Positions 25,584 through 33,873 of a stretch of DNA of 64,000 nt are shown here, piece by piece. This stretch comes from Bacteroidaceae bacterium (GTDB lineage: Bacteria; Bacteroidota; Bacteroidia; Bacteroidales; Bacteroidaceae). Each line of letters starts with the position of its first letter. The stretch's first letter is position 1. The stretch lies in the NCBI GenBank assembly GCA_017483665.1, contig JAFUVM010000066.1, forward strand, positions 49,697-113,696, read 5' to 3'. The notes under the pieces are model-generated. The model was given only the letters and a program-made list of their open reading frames with translations. It was not told the origin of the DNA and did no database searches. Position numbers and translations under genes: made by a program.

Positions 25584-27266
25584 CTATGGTAGTGTGATGG
25601 GGAACAGGGGACTGTCCGTGTGTTCGCGGCGAACGATGCTGATGAGCTCGGCGAGCTTGTCGGGGTACATGGCCTTCAGGTCCTGGTCCTCGTGGATGTC
25701 GGTCTTGAGGTCGTAGAGGAACGGCTTGCCCTGACTGACGACCAGCTTCCAGTCGCCTTGGCGAACGCCGATGACCTCTGTGCCGCCGTCGCTCATCTCC
25801 CAATACAGGAAGTCGTGCTTCTGCTGCCGGCGTGGCTTGCCGAGCATCGTCGGGCAGAAGGAGATGCCGTCGAAAGCAGTCTCCCCCTCGGCTTTGCTGT
25901 GTCCGGCTATTTCTTTCCTAGTGAATGCCCGGCTGTACTCCATGAAGGTGGGCATGAGGTCGTAGAAGGCAAGCTGGTGTTCGCTGACGGTTCCCTTCGG
26001 GATGCCTGCGCCCCAGCAGATGAAGGGGATGCGGATGCCGCCCTCGTAGGTACTGCGCTTGATGCCGCGCAGCTTGCCGTCGCGCCCGAAGAACGACGGG
26101 TCTGCCCCACCCTCCTCGTGCGGTCCGTTGTCGCTCGTAAAGATGACCAGCGTGTTTCCGGCCAGTCCTTTCTCCCGCACCTTCTGCAGTATCTCGCCCA
26201 CGTACACGTCGAGCCGCGTTATCATGGCTGCGAACTGGGCATGTTTGTCGTTGCCGCCGTAGTACCAGCTCCAGGCATTTGTGTTGTAGGAACGTTCCTC
26301 GCTGGCAGGAAAGAGCCGGTGGTAGCGCTCCAGGATAGAGTCGCGCGGCTGGAAGAGCTCGGCATGAGGCAGGGTATAGGTGAAGATGCCGAGGAAAGGC
26401 GCCTCGTCCGTCTGACGGTCGAGCCACTCCAAGGCATAGCGATGGATGAGGTCCGCCGAGTATTGGGGACGGTCCTCATACTCCTTGCTGCCGGTGTTGA
26501 CGCCCGGATGCTTGATGTTCTGCTCCATCACCTCCGCCACAAGATGCGTGTCGCCGCGGCCCTCGGGGTCGTAGCGGTTCAGGAAATTGGGGTAGTACGT
26601 GTGTGCCTGGAACTGGCAGACCGGGCCGTAGTAACAGTCGATGCCGCGCAGGTTGGGCAGAGAGCACGACGAACTCTCGCAGCTCCGGCTGGTGTCCGTG
26701 TTTCCGTCGGGCAGGGTGGCGTAGGTGTCGGGGTAGTCGTAGTTCCAATAGCCTCCGGCCCACTTGCCGAACATGCCCGTGCGGTAACCCTTCGCCTTGA
26801 AGAGCTCGGGGATGATGGGATGCGTCATGTCGTAGGGTTCCTGCCCGATGACGTAGTAGTCGGCATTCTCTCCGAACATGTTCTGCCGCATCACCGAGCC
26901 GCCCCAGTACTCGCGGTTGCCGCGAATCTTGGCGTGTCCCGTGTGCTGCCCCGTCATGAACGAGCAGCGGCTGGGTGCGCTGACCGGACATCCGGCGTAG
27001 GCTTGCGTGAAGCGCATCCCCTCCTCGGCCATGCGGTCGATGTTGGGCGTGGAGATGTAGCGCTGCCCGTAGCAGCCCAGATCGCCGTAGCCCATGTCGT
27101 CACACATTATATATATTATATTACGGAAGTGCGGTCTGGCCGAGGTAGCCAGCGGCAGCATGCCAAGCAGAGGCACGAGGGTTTTCGCCCAGCTCAGGCA
27201 AGGATGTACAGTCGTCGCTCTCGTGCTTTGCACAGACGGAACGCTCCGGCGGGTGTTCTTTCTCAT
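25584..27266 (-). CDS. Serine-type sulfatase (S1 family), exported
   Basis: 560 residues. An N-terminal signal (TLVPLLGMLPLATSARP) is followed by the sulfatase core: IIYIMCDDMGYGDLGCYG (metal-binding Asp pair), PVSAPSRCSFMTG (the S-x-P-S-R formylglycine site, serine type), GKWAGGYWNYDYP, and FTSDNGPHEEGG (metal ligands DN). A C-terminal subdomain follows (GVRQGDWKLVV, FLYDLKTDIHEDQDL). A serine-type site needs a radical-SAM anSME maturase, which is not in this window. Expected role: removing sulfate from host or algal glycans. It follows the 22-bp array (which abuts its stop) and has its own -7 element at 27289-27296. Confidence 0.9.
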   Translation of the reverse strand: MRKNTRRSVPSVQSTRATTVHPCLSWAKTLVPLLGMLPLATSARPHFRNIIYIMCDDMGYGDLGCYGQRYISTPNIDRMAEEGMRFTQAYAGCPVSAPSRCSFMTGQHTGHAKIRGNREYWGGSVMRQNMFGENADYYVIGQEPYDMTHPIIPELFKAKGYRTGMFGKWAGGYWNYDYPDTYATLPDGNTDTSRSCESSSCSLPNLRGIDCYYGPVCQFQAHTYYPNFLNRYDPEGRGDTHLVAEVMEQNIKHPGVNTGSKEYEDRPQYSADLIHRYALEWLDRQTDEAPFLGIFTYTLPHAELFQPRDSILERYHRLFPASEERSYNTNAWSWYYGGNDKHAQFAAMITRLDVYVGEILQKVREKGLAGNTLVIFTSDNGPHEEGGADPSFFGRDGKLRGIKRSTYEGGIRIPFICWGAGIPKGTVSEHQLAFYDLMPTFMEYSRAFTRKEIAGHSKAEGETAFDGISFCPTMLGKPRRQQKHDFLYWEMSDGGTEVIGVRQGDWKLVVSQGKPFLYDLKTDIHEDQDLKAMYPDKLAELISIVRREHTDSPLFPITLP

Positions 27267-27288
27267 AGGAAATAAGTGTTTCTCGTTG

Positions 27289-27296
27289 CAAAGATA
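27289..27296 (-). promoter_or_regulatory. Probable -7 promoter element of the sulfatase gene
   Basis: Minus strand TATCTTTG, 22 nt upstream of the ATG; no clear TTTG at -33. Confidence 0.5.
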
Positions 27297-27403
27297 CGAA
27301 AAAGTTTAGAGTTTAGTGCCCATAGCCGGAAGGTAAAAGGACAAAAACTACAGGATAACCAATAATTTTTCACTTTTCACTTTTCTCTTTTCACATTTTG
27401 TTG

Positions 27404-27411
27404 TACCTTTG
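27404..27411 (+). promoter_or_regulatory. Probable -7 promoter element of tRNA-Leu
   Basis: TACCTTTG, 12 nt before the mature tRNA 5' end. An 8-bp TTTTCACT-type repeat (about 27366-27395) precedes it. Confidence 0.55.
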
Positions 27412-27423
27412 CACACGCTTGGA

Positions 27424-27505
27424 GCCCCGATGGCGGAATCGGTAGACGCGTCGGTCTCAAACACCGATAGGGCAACCTGTGCCGGTTCGACCCCGGCTCG
27501 GGGTA
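27424..27505 (+). tRNA. tRNA-Leu (anticodon CAA)
   Basis: The acceptor GCCCCGA pairs with TCGGGGT, with discriminator A at 27505. The anticodon stem TCGGT/ACCGA encloses CTCAAAC, giving anticodon CAA. A long variable arm and the GGTTCGACCCC T-arm are present. CCA is not encoded. Confidence 0.93.
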
Positions 27506-27518
27506 CAAGGCTTGGCAA

Positions 27519-27564
27519 GAAGCGCACTGAACGACAGCCGTTCGCCGTGCGCTTCTTTCTTTTT
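27519..27564 (+). terminator. Intrinsic terminator after tRNA-Leu
   Basis: GAAGCGCAC (27519-27527) pairs with GTGCGCTTC (27547-27555), with an inner GAACG/CGTTC helix, followed by TTTCTTTTT. Confidence 0.85.
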
Positions 27565-27565
27565 G

Positions 27566-27675
27566 GCGACGCGTCGTTGAAACTCTTGCGACGCTTTGTT
27601 GAAACCCTGGCGACGCTTTGTTGAAATCTTTGCGACGTGTCGACAGTTCTCTTGCGACGCGTCGTTGCCACAAAA
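27566..27675. repeat. Array of five 22-bp units (GCGACGC-TTGTTGAAA type)
   Basis: GCGAC recurs at 27566, 27588, 27610, 27632 and 27654, exactly 22 bp apart. The unit sequence is unlike the ATAAG arrays, but the period is the same. It lies between two convergent tRNA genes. Confidence 0.9.
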
Positions 27676-27743
27676 ACAATTAACCCCGCCGGCGGTTGGC
27701 CATGCAGGGTTAATGCTTAACTATGTTCTAAACGCTACTTCTG

Positions 27744-27817
27744 TAGCGGGAGTGGGTCACGATCCCACGACCTCCGGATTATGAATCCGACGCTCTAACC
27801 AGCTGAGCTATCCCGCC
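27744..27817 (-). tRNA. tRNA-Met (anticodon CAT)
   Basis: The minus strand reads GGCGGGATAGCTCAGCTGG... with D-stem GCTC/GAGC, anticodon loop TCATAAT (CAT) and T-stem GTGGG/CCCAC. The acceptor closes with TCCCGCT plus A. An elongator-Met is likely; a tRNA-Ile with lysidine cannot be excluded from sequence alone. Confidence 0.88.
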
Positions 27818-27976
27818 ATCCACAACCTTTTTGTGCGATTGCGAGCGCAAAGGTACAGCTTTTTCGCGGAACAGCCAAACTTTTGCCGCACTTTTTTTGC
27901 ATTTCTTTCGCATATTCACGATTCAGAGGAGCCTGCCCCGCCATTCGCGCCTTCCGGACGTTCTCCATGTGCCTCA

Positions 27977-28065
27977 AATGCGAGCGGAAGGCTCCGGCAA
28001 CGACAGCTCCACGCACCTCAAATGCGAACGGAAGGCTCCGGCAACGACAGTTCCATGCGGAATGG
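27977..28065. repeat. 44-bp direct repeat (two copies)
   Basis: AATGCGAGCGGAAGGCTCCG at 27977 recurs as AATGCGAACGGAAGGCTCCG at 28021, followed in both by GCAACGACAG. The 44-bp period is twice 22. It lies upstream of the transporter promoter and creates a spurious N-terminal extension of that frame. Confidence 0.85.
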
Positions 28066-28086
28066 CAAATAAAAACGGCCTTTCCC

Positions 28087-28117
28087 TTTGCGTTTCCCAC
28101 GCTTCTTCGTACCTTTG
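28087..28117 (+). promoter_or_regulatory. Promoter of the BASS-family transporter gene
   Basis: TTTG (28087-28090) and TACCTTTG (28110-28117) are 19 bp apart, a full consensus, 20 nt before the ATG at 28138. This decides the start of that gene. Confidence 0.85.
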
Positions 28118-28137
28118 CAACTGAAAACTTTTACATC

Positions 28138-29139
28138 ATGACACTTCTACTTACTTTGAGCCGATGGCTGGCTCGGTACACGAGCCCCTTCATCATCCTG
28201 GTTGCCGTACTTGCTTTCTTTGTGCCCGACGCTTTTGCGTGGGTGCAACAGGGACAGCGCGCTTCCGTCATCCTCGGGCTTATCATGCTGACGATGGGCT
28301 GTACGCTCTCTACCGAGGACTTCCGCATCCTGCTCACCCGACCGGTGGACATCCTCATCGGCGCCGTGGCGCAGTACACCATCATGCCGCTCGTGGCTTG
28401 GGCCTTAGCGAACCTGTTCGGTCTGAATGCCTTCATGACGGCGGGCATCATACTGGTCGGCTGCTGTCCGGGCGGCGTGAGCAGCAACATCATGAGCTTC
28501 CTGTGCAAGGGCGACGTGGCCTACAGCGTGGGCATGACAACGGTGAGCACCTGTCTGTCGCCCGTCATGACGCCTCTGCTGGTGCTGTGGCTGGCCGGGG
28601 CAGAGATTGATGTGGATGCCTGGGGCATGTTCCAGAACATCCTGCTCGTGACGCTGTTGCCGGTGGCGCTGGGCGTGGCGTTCAACTATTTCCTGTCCGA
28701 AAAACCGTACTTCCGTCAGCTGCAGGGCGTGATGCCGGGTGTGAGTGTGCTCTGTCTGGCGTGCATCGTGGGCGGCGTCATCTTTACGGTTCACCCGCAA
28801 CTCAAGGAGAATGGCCTGCAACTCATACTGCTGACGCTGGCTGTCGTGACGCTCCACAACGGCACAGGCTATCTGTTGGGCTACCTTGTGGGCAAGGGTT
28901 TCCACTTCAACACAGCGAAGCGGAGGACACTTTCCATCGAGGTGGGCATGCAGAACGCAGGCATGGCAACGGTGCTGGCCCGCAACTTCTTTGCCTCGCC
29001 TGCCATGATTGCCATGAACCCGATGGCGGCTCTGGCGGTCTTCCCCTGTGCCATATCGTGTGCCTACCACAGCATCTCGGGCACTCTGCTCGCTGGCTTC
29101 TTCAGCTGGCAGGACGAGAGGGGAATGAAAAGTGAATAA
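28138..29139 (+). CDS. Bile acid:sodium symporter (BASS/SBF) family transporter
   Basis: 333 residues from the ATG at 28138; the longer frame reads through repeat DNA and the promoter and is rejected. About ten transmembrane helices are visible, with family landmarks GLIMLTMGCTLSTEDF, CCPGGVSSNIMSFLCKGDVAYSVGMT and SIEVGMQNAGMATVLARNFF. The family imports organic anions (bile acids, pantoate, keto acids) with sodium across the inner membrane; the substrate here is not determinable. It appears monocistronic, with its own consensus promoter and a repeat-rich region downstream. Confidence 0.9.
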   Translation: MTLLLTLSRWLARYTSPFIILVAVLAFFVPDAFAWVQQGQRASVILGLIMLTMGCTLSTEDFRILLTRPVDILIGAVAQYTIMPLVAWALANLFGLNAFMTAGIILVGCCPGGVSSNIMSFLCKGDVAYSVGMTTVSTCLSPVMTPLLVLWLAGAEIDVDAWGMFQNILLVTLLPVALGVAFNYFLSEKPYFRQLQGVMPGVSVLCLACIVGGVIFTVHPQLKENGLQLILLTLAVVTLHNGTGYLLGYLVGKGFHFNTAKRRTLSIEVGMQNAGMATVLARNFFASPAMIAMNPMAALAVFPCAISCAYHSISGTLLAGFFSWQDERGMKSE

Positions 29140-29166
29140 TGAAAAATTAAAAATGAAAAATGAATA

Positions 29167-29358
29167 ACTCAACTTTCGGAAGTTAATATGGAAGTTAAAA
29201 TGGAAGTAAACTCGCTACGCGAGTGGAAGTTATAAAAGGACTTTTGCCTATGGGCTGCCAGCTTCCAAAGCTATCGTCCAGCACGCAGTGCTTAACTTCC
29301 AGCCTGCAAAGCAGGCTTAACTTCCTATTTAACTTCATTTTATAACTCCCGAAACTTA
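29167..29358. mobile_element. MITE-like / palindromic repeat element built from GGAAGTTA motifs and mini-hairpins
   Basis: The ends are imperfect ~40-bp inverted repeats: AACTTTCGGAAGTTAATATG on the left and, inverted, AAGTTTCGGGAGTTATAAAA on the right. Inside are three hairpins with 3-nt loops (ACTCGC-TAC-GCGAGT, AGCAC-GCA-GTGCT, AGCCTGC-AAA-GCAGGCT), each next to GGAAGTTA or its complement. AATGAATAA flanks both sides and could be a target duplication, though the flanks are AT-rich. It contains no coding frame. Confidence 0.45.
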
Positions 29359-29400
29359 AATGAATAATTAAAAGACGAAAGGCTAAAGCCAGAGAGCCCT

Positions 29401-30780
29401 ATGAAGAAGTTCACCATCCTGCTCCTTTTGTTGTTCAATGCCCATTGGTCTTTGTTCAATTTCCAATGGTCAATGGTCAATGGTCAATGTTCAATGTTCA
29501 GCATCTTTGCGAACGACGGCGTGTACTACACCAGCGGCAGTTTCCTGGTGCCGCTCAGGGAGACCGACATCTCCGTCAGGAAGGAGGTGCTGGAGATAAC
29601 GCTCTGCAAGGACAGCTTCGCCACGGTGACGGTGGACTACACATTATATAATAATAAGAAGGACAAGACGGTGACGATGGCTTTCGAGGCCGATGCGCCC
29701 TACAACGCGTGGGTTCCCTTCGACCGCCGCGGCATCCATCCGTTCATCGAGGACTTCACGGTCGTGTTCAACGGCGAGCCCCTCCAGCACCGCAACGCTG
29801 TGGTGGCAGGCTCTTCGCCCGACCTTTCCCCCGAAGCGGCGGGCCGGAAGAAGGACTACCTGACGCCCCTCGACCTGAATGTGTGGAAGGGCTATGGCGA
29901 AGTGGCCGACAGCTTGCTGCCGATGGACGATGTGCTGGTCAATCCGGAGCTGCCCGACTCGTTCCGTTCCTTTGCCTATGCCTACTACTTCGACGCGCCG
30001 TTCCGCAAGGGAGAGAACCATGTGCGCCACACCTACCGCTACCGCATGAGCTGGGGCGTGGGGCGCGACTTCGAGCTTTCCTACTGGCTGACACCCATCA
30101 CGCGCTGGCGGGGCGGGCGGGTCGACGACTTCACCTTGAGGATAAAGTCGGAGGTGGACCGCGAAATCGTGATGAACGACAGCATGTTCCTCGCTTCGCC
30201 CTTCAAGCTCAAGGGCATCGGCGAGGTCTACCAGCTGCAGTCCGACTACTGGGGCTACAGCCAGTGCCTCTTCGTCCCGCTCCTGGAGGGGAACGTCCTG
30301 GAGTGGCACGGCACCGACTTCGCCCCGACGCAGAACCTGCACATCGAGCCCCTCTACCTGCTGAAGGGCGGCGTGCGCGGCATGAGCAACCAGGGGCGGG
30401 TGGTCGTCACGAAGGATGGAGAGGTGTACCGCTACATTGCCGACTCGGGCGACAGCTATTTCATCGAGGCTCAGGACTACGGCCTCGTGCCCAAAGCCGG
30501 AGCGAAGGTGGAGTTCCGCGAGGCAACGAAAGGCCAGGGCTTCGTCTACCTGAAGGACGACATCCGAAGGGTGAACGTCCGCAAGGAGCCATCGCTGAAG
30601 GGCAAAGTGCTGTTCACCCTGGATAACGACGGCGAGCTGCCCGAGGGCTATCCATGCCTCGGGTTCGTCTCGCACCTGGAGGCCGACGGCTTCTACAAAT
30701 GGTGGTACAAAGTGGATGTGAACGGCAGGACGGGCTACATCAGCGAGCAAATCACCTACTGGGACTCGATTCAATTGTAA
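29401..30780 (+). CDS. Exported protein with C-terminal SH3-like domain; signal peptide expanded by a 7-bp repeat
   Basis: 459 residues. The N-terminus is hydrophobic (MKKFTILLLLLFN) but continues into an odd aromatic/Asn/Met stretch (HWSLFNFQWSMVNGQCSMFS) encoded by TCAATGG heptamers (about 29450-29498), an apparent microsatellite expansion within the signal region. The body is beta-rich (VSVRKEVLEITL-like strands, YYFDAPFRKGENHVRHTYRYRMSWG). The last ~75 residues (RRVNVRKEPSLKGKVLFTL... YKVDVNGRTGYISEQI) look like a bacterial SH3 domain, often used to bind cell-wall peptides. The function is unknown; a periplasmic wall- or protein-binding role is inferred. Confidence 0.75.
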   Translation: MKKFTILLLLLFNAHWSLFNFQWSMVNGQCSMFSIFANDGVYYTSGSFLVPLRETDISVRKEVLEITLCKDSFATVTVDYTLYNNKKDKTVTMAFEADAPYNAWVPFDRRGIHPFIEDFTVVFNGEPLQHRNAVVAGSSPDLSPEAAGRKKDYLTPLDLNVWKGYGEVADSLLPMDDVLVNPELPDSFRSFAYAYYFDAPFRKGENHVRHTYRYRMSWGVGRDFELSYWLTPITRWRGGRVDDFTLRIKSEVDREIVMNDSMFLASPFKLKGIGEVYQLQSDYWGYSQCLFVPLLEGNVLEWHGTDFAPTQNLHIEPLYLLKGGVRGMSNQGRVVVTKDGEVYRYIADSGDSYFIEAQDYGLVPKAGAKVEFREATKGQGFVYLKDDIRRVNVRKEPSLKGKVLFTLDNDGELPEGYPCLGFVSHLEADGFYKWWYKVDVNGRTGYISEQITYWDSIQL

Positions 30781-30823
30781 GACCTCAACGGGCCGGCAGC
30801 AAACACTCCCTTGCGCTTCCGAA

Positions 30824-30911
30824 ATAAGAGCGTGCCGTGTTGGGAATAAGAGCGTGCCGTGTTCGGGAGAAGAGCGTGCCGTGTTGGGAATAAGAGCGAG
30901 AGGCTTCCTCC
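30824..30911. repeat. Array of four 22-bp units (ATAAGAGCGTGCCGTGTT type)
   Basis: Units start at 30824, 30846, 30868 and 30890, with ATAAG or AGAAG at the start of each. It lies between convergent genes. A close relative is at 44600-44687. Confidence 0.92.
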
Positions 30912-30938
30912 CGCACGGACCGGTGATTCCCCAAAAAC

Positions 30939-31021
30939 CACGAACCTCACGCATTACACGAACCTTTGTCTTCCTGACAAACACAGGGTGAAGGATTCGT
31001 GTAATCCGTGAAGTTCGTGGC
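30939..31021. repeat. Long imperfect palindrome (CCACGAAC...TTCGTGG)
   Basis: Two ~26-nt arms, CACGAACCTCACGCATTACA near 30940 and GTGTAATCCGTGAAGTTCGT near 31000, are complementary with about three mismatches around a ~28-nt centre. It lies in the convergent gap beside a 22-bp array and could form a large hairpin in either transcript. Confidence 0.7.
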
Positions 31022-31029
31022 AGAAACAC

Positions 31030-31056
31030 AAAGGCTGAGTCAAGTCTCAGCCTTTT
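31030..31056 (-). terminator. Bidirectional-looking terminator between convergent genes
   Basis: AAGGCTGAG (31031-31039) pairs with CTCAGCCTT (31046-31054) around a short loop, with T/A runs on both sides. It lies 18 nt beyond the stop of the minus-strand DUF1080 gene. Confidence 0.7.
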
Positions 31057-31073
31057 GTGTCGGTTTCAGACGC

Positions 31074-31949
31074 TTATTCGTCGAGCTTGATGCGGACGTT
31101 GCGGTACCAGACGTCGTCGCCGTGGTCCTGGAAAGCGATGTAGCCGCCGTCCTTCTGACCCTCGACAATCATCAGGTCGTAGGCTGCGGGGAACTCGCCG
31201 CCCTTGCAGAACTTGCTGCCGTCCAGCATTTCCTTCCACTTCGGAGTCCAGAGGTGATACTCCAGCACTTCCTCGCCGTTCTGATAGTGCCAAACGCTGC
31301 CCTTGAAGACGCGAATCTTCACGGTGTTCCATTCGCCGAAAGGCTTGGCGTTCTGAGGCACGGCGGGAATCATGTCGTAGAGCGAAGCAGCCTGGCGATT
31401 GCCGTCCTTGCCCTGGTTGGCATCCTCGTGGTTGGCGTTGTCGAGCACCTGGTATTCGGAGCAGGACTGCCAGATGGGCAGGTAGTTGCCGTCCTTGCCT
31501 TTGGCTTCCTGAGCGAGGTAGAAGATGCCGGAGTTGCCGCCCTTGCTGATCTTATACTCGCACTCGAAGGTGAAATTCTTGAACTTGTGGGCAAACAGCA
31601 GGTCGCCGCCGCCTTCCACCTGAGCCTCGCCTGTGCCGCTGCCCACGAGGTGGATGCAGCCGTCGGCGCTCTCCCAACTGGTGGGAACAGCATCCTGTCC
31701 GTAGCCGCGCCAACCGTCGAGGCTCGTGCCGTCGTAGAGAACATAGTAGCCCTCGTCGTCGACCTTCAGCAGAGAGAGGTCGTACTGTTCGTTGTCGACG
31801 ATGGTAGCGCTGTCCTGAGGAGCATTGGGATCCTGCTTCTCCACACAGTTCTTGCAGGCCTCGCAGTCGCAAGTACACTTACATTTGTTCTGGCAGCAAG
31901 AGGCCAGAAGCATGGCTGCCGTAGCAGCAAAGAAAAGGATTTTCTTCAT
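31074..31949 (-). CDS. DUF1080 (3-keto-disaccharide hydrolase-like) lipoprotein with a Cys-rich N-terminus
   Basis: 291 residues. Lipobox LASC with Cys18, followed at once by a cluster of eight Cys in 18 residues (18-35, spaced CC, CxC, CxxC). The DUF1080 beta-sandwich then runs from about residue 65 (YVLYDGTSLDGWRGYG, GDLLFAHKFKNFTFECEYKISKGGNSGIFYLAQE, WNTVKIRVFKGSVWHYQNGEEVLEY, GYIAFQDHGDDVWYRNVRIK). The fold resembles GH16/lectin jelly rolls, and some members hydrolyse 3-keto-glycosides. It is downstream of the GH2 gene on the same strand (gap 61 nt) and may be co-transcribed. The Cys cluster suggests metal binding or disulfides at the membrane surface. Confidence 0.85.
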   Translation of the reverse strand: MKKILFFAATAAMLLASCCQNKCKCTCDCEACKNCVEKQDPNAPQDSATIVDNEQYDLSLLKVDDEGYYVLYDGTSLDGWRGYGQDAVPTSWESADGCIHLVGSGTGEAQVEGGGDLLFAHKFKNFTFECEYKISKGGNSGIFYLAQEAKGKDGNYLPIWQSCSEYQVLDNANHEDANQGKDGNRQAASLYDMIPAVPQNAKPFGEWNTVKIRVFKGSVWHYQNGEEVLEYHLWTPKWKEMLDGSKFCKGGEFPAAYDLMIVEGQKDGGYIAFQDHGDDVWYRNVRIKLDE

Positions 31950-32010
31950 TTTTGTTTGGATTTTATAGGGGTTAAATGGGTTTTACGGGGCTTATAGGTC
32001 CTATGGGTCC

Positions 32011-33843
32011 TTACTCGCTCAGGTCCTGCGGGTCCTCGATGACGGAGGGAATCTTCTCGAAGATAGCTTTCCACTTGGCGGCATCGAACTTCGGGCGACG
32101 GTCATAGTAGTAGACACCGTTCTTCTCCTGCTCGACGTCCGTTATCTGAGTGTAGCAGAATCCGGTGATATGCTTGCAGGCCTTGATGGCATCGACCTCT
32201 TTCTCCAGAATCTGGAAGAACTCGTCTTCGGTCTCAATCTGAGCGCCGTAGCCCCAGGAATTGGCGCGTTCTTCCTTCGGAATCCAACCCAGTCCGCCGA
32301 ACTCGTCCAGCATGTAGGGTTGTCCGTTGTAGGTGGCGAGGAACTTCTTGTCGCGCATGTTGCGGTAAGGCTCCACGCCGGCCTTGAAGGTGTGGTTGGC
32401 TACGAGACGGTCATACTCGCGGGTATAGTCGTGGACGCTCCAGATGTCCGTCTTGACATGGCTGTCGCCGCTGGCATCGTTGACGGGGCGAGTGGGGTCG
32501 ATGGCCTTGGTCAGGTTGTAGAGGTCGTTGACGAAACGGACATAGACGCCGTCGCGTGCGCCCCAAGTCTCATTGAGAGGTGTCCAGGTGACGATGCTGG
32601 GATGGTTGCGGTCGCGCACCACTTCGTCGGCCCACTCCGTGAGGAAGTTGCGGACAGCCTCTTCGTTGTTCACGTCCAGACCCCAGCTTGCCTGCTCGGC
32701 CCAAGTGATGTAGCCCAGCTTGTCGGCCCAATAGAAGTATCTTTCCTCGAAGACCTTCTGGTGCAGACGTGCGCCATTGAAGCCCACAGCCTTGCTCATC
32801 TCGATGTCATGCTTGAGGGCCTCGTCGCTGGGAGCCGTCCAGACACCGTCGGGATAGAAGCCCTGGTCGAGCACAAGACGCTGGAAGTAGGGCTTATTAT
32901 TCAGGTAGAAGTAGCCGCCGGCAAGGTGAATCTTGCGCATTCCGGCGTAGGACTTCACTTCGTCGAGCACGCCTCCCTTGGCATCGCGGACTACGTATGT
33001 CACGTCATAGAGGTTGGGCGTCTCGGGACTCCACAGCTTGGGGTTCTTGATGGGAAGCACGATGACGGTGTTGTTGGTGGCGGGAGCCTGCTTGCTTGCC
33101 ACGACCTTCCCAGCGTCGAGCACCTGTACGGTGAGCGTTGCGCCGCTGACCTCCTCGTCGAAGAACTCGGGGCGGACGACAAGCTGCTGCTGGTCGATGT
33201 CGGGCGTAGCGAAGACTTGCTTCAGGGCATTCTTGCCGACTGCCTCCATCCAGACCGTCTGCCAGATGCCCGTGACGCGGGTATAGTTGCAACCGGCGCT
33301 GTAGTAGCCTGTGCTCTGCTTGCCGCCGGGCTGCTTGCCGCCACGCAGGTTGTCCTTCACCTGAATGACGAGGTTGGCACTGCCGCCAGCCTTGACGTAC
33401 TTCGTGATGTCGAGCGAGAAGGAAGAGCCTGCGCCGCAGTGGCGACCGACCTTCTTTCCGTCGATGTAGATGGTAGCGTCATAGTCGACGGCACCGAAGT
33501 TGAGCAGGATGGTTTTGCCGTCCCATGCAGCCGGAACGCTGATGGAGCGCTGGTACCAGATGCAGGGGATGAAGTCGGTATGCTGCACGCCCGAGAGCTT
33601 ACTCTCAGGGCAGAAGGGGACGGTTATCTTGCCGTCGAAGCCTTTGCTGCCAGGGAAATCTCGCTCGGCTCCTGTCTGGCCGAAGTCGAAACTGTACGTC
33701 CATGTGCCGTTGAGGTTTATCCATTGTTCGCGTTCGAACTGTGGACGTGGATACTCGCTGCGGGGAAGATCCGCCGCCTTAACGTTGCTGCCCAAGGTGA
33801 AGAGCAGGGTTGCTGCCATGAGCAGCTTTGTGAAATGTTTCAT
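32011..33843 (-). CDS. Glycoside hydrolase family 2 (beta-galactosidase-like)
   Basis: 610 residues. A signal peptide (MKHFTKLLMAATLLFTLGSNVKA) is followed by a sugar-binding jelly roll (WINLNGTWTYSFDFG, GAVDYDATIYIDGKKVGRHCGAG), an Ig-like domain (to ~290) and a TIM barrel. The barrel carries the GH2 acid/base Glu in WTPLNETWG (residue ~425) and the nucleophile Glu in MLDEFGGLG (~515). It lacks the small C-terminal domains of LacZ and is shorter than BgaA types, a size typical of Bacteroidetes exo-acting GH2 enzymes. Neighbours GH78 and DUF1080 suggest a rhamnose/galactose-containing glycan as target. An 11-unit TTCTAGA array separates it from the upstream regulator. Confidence 0.88.
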   Translation of the reverse strand: MKHFTKLLMAATLLFTLGSNVKAADLPRSEYPRPQFEREQWINLNGTWTYSFDFGQTGAERDFPGSKGFDGKITVPFCPESKLSGVQHTDFIPCIWYQRSISVPAAWDGKTILLNFGAVDYDATIYIDGKKVGRHCGAGSSFSLDITKYVKAGGSANLVIQVKDNLRGGKQPGGKQSTGYYSAGCNYTRVTGIWQTVWMEAVGKNALKQVFATPDIDQQQLVVRPEFFDEEVSGATLTVQVLDAGKVVASKQAPATNNTVIVLPIKNPKLWSPETPNLYDVTYVVRDAKGGVLDEVKSYAGMRKIHLAGGYFYLNNKPYFQRLVLDQGFYPDGVWTAPSDEALKHDIEMSKAVGFNGARLHQKVFEERYFYWADKLGYITWAEQASWGLDVNNEEAVRNFLTEWADEVVRDRNHPSIVTWTPLNETWGARDGVYVRFVNDLYNLTKAIDPTRPVNDASGDSHVKTDIWSVHDYTREYDRLVANHTFKAGVEPYRNMRDKKFLATYNGQPYMLDEFGGLGWIPKEERANSWGYGAQIETEDEFFQILEKEVDAIKACKHITGFCYTQITDVEQEKNGVYYYDRRPKFDAAKWKAIFEKIPSVIEDPQDLSE

Positions 33844-33873
33844 AATATTGTGGAGTTGTTTGGTTTATGGGAC

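Noticed and set aside
27883-28137. N-terminal extension of the BASS transporter
   Set aside because: It runs through a direct repeat and the full promoter at 28087-28117; family homology begins at 28138.
29167-29358. Complete insertion sequence
   Set aside because: Too short and without any transposase frame.
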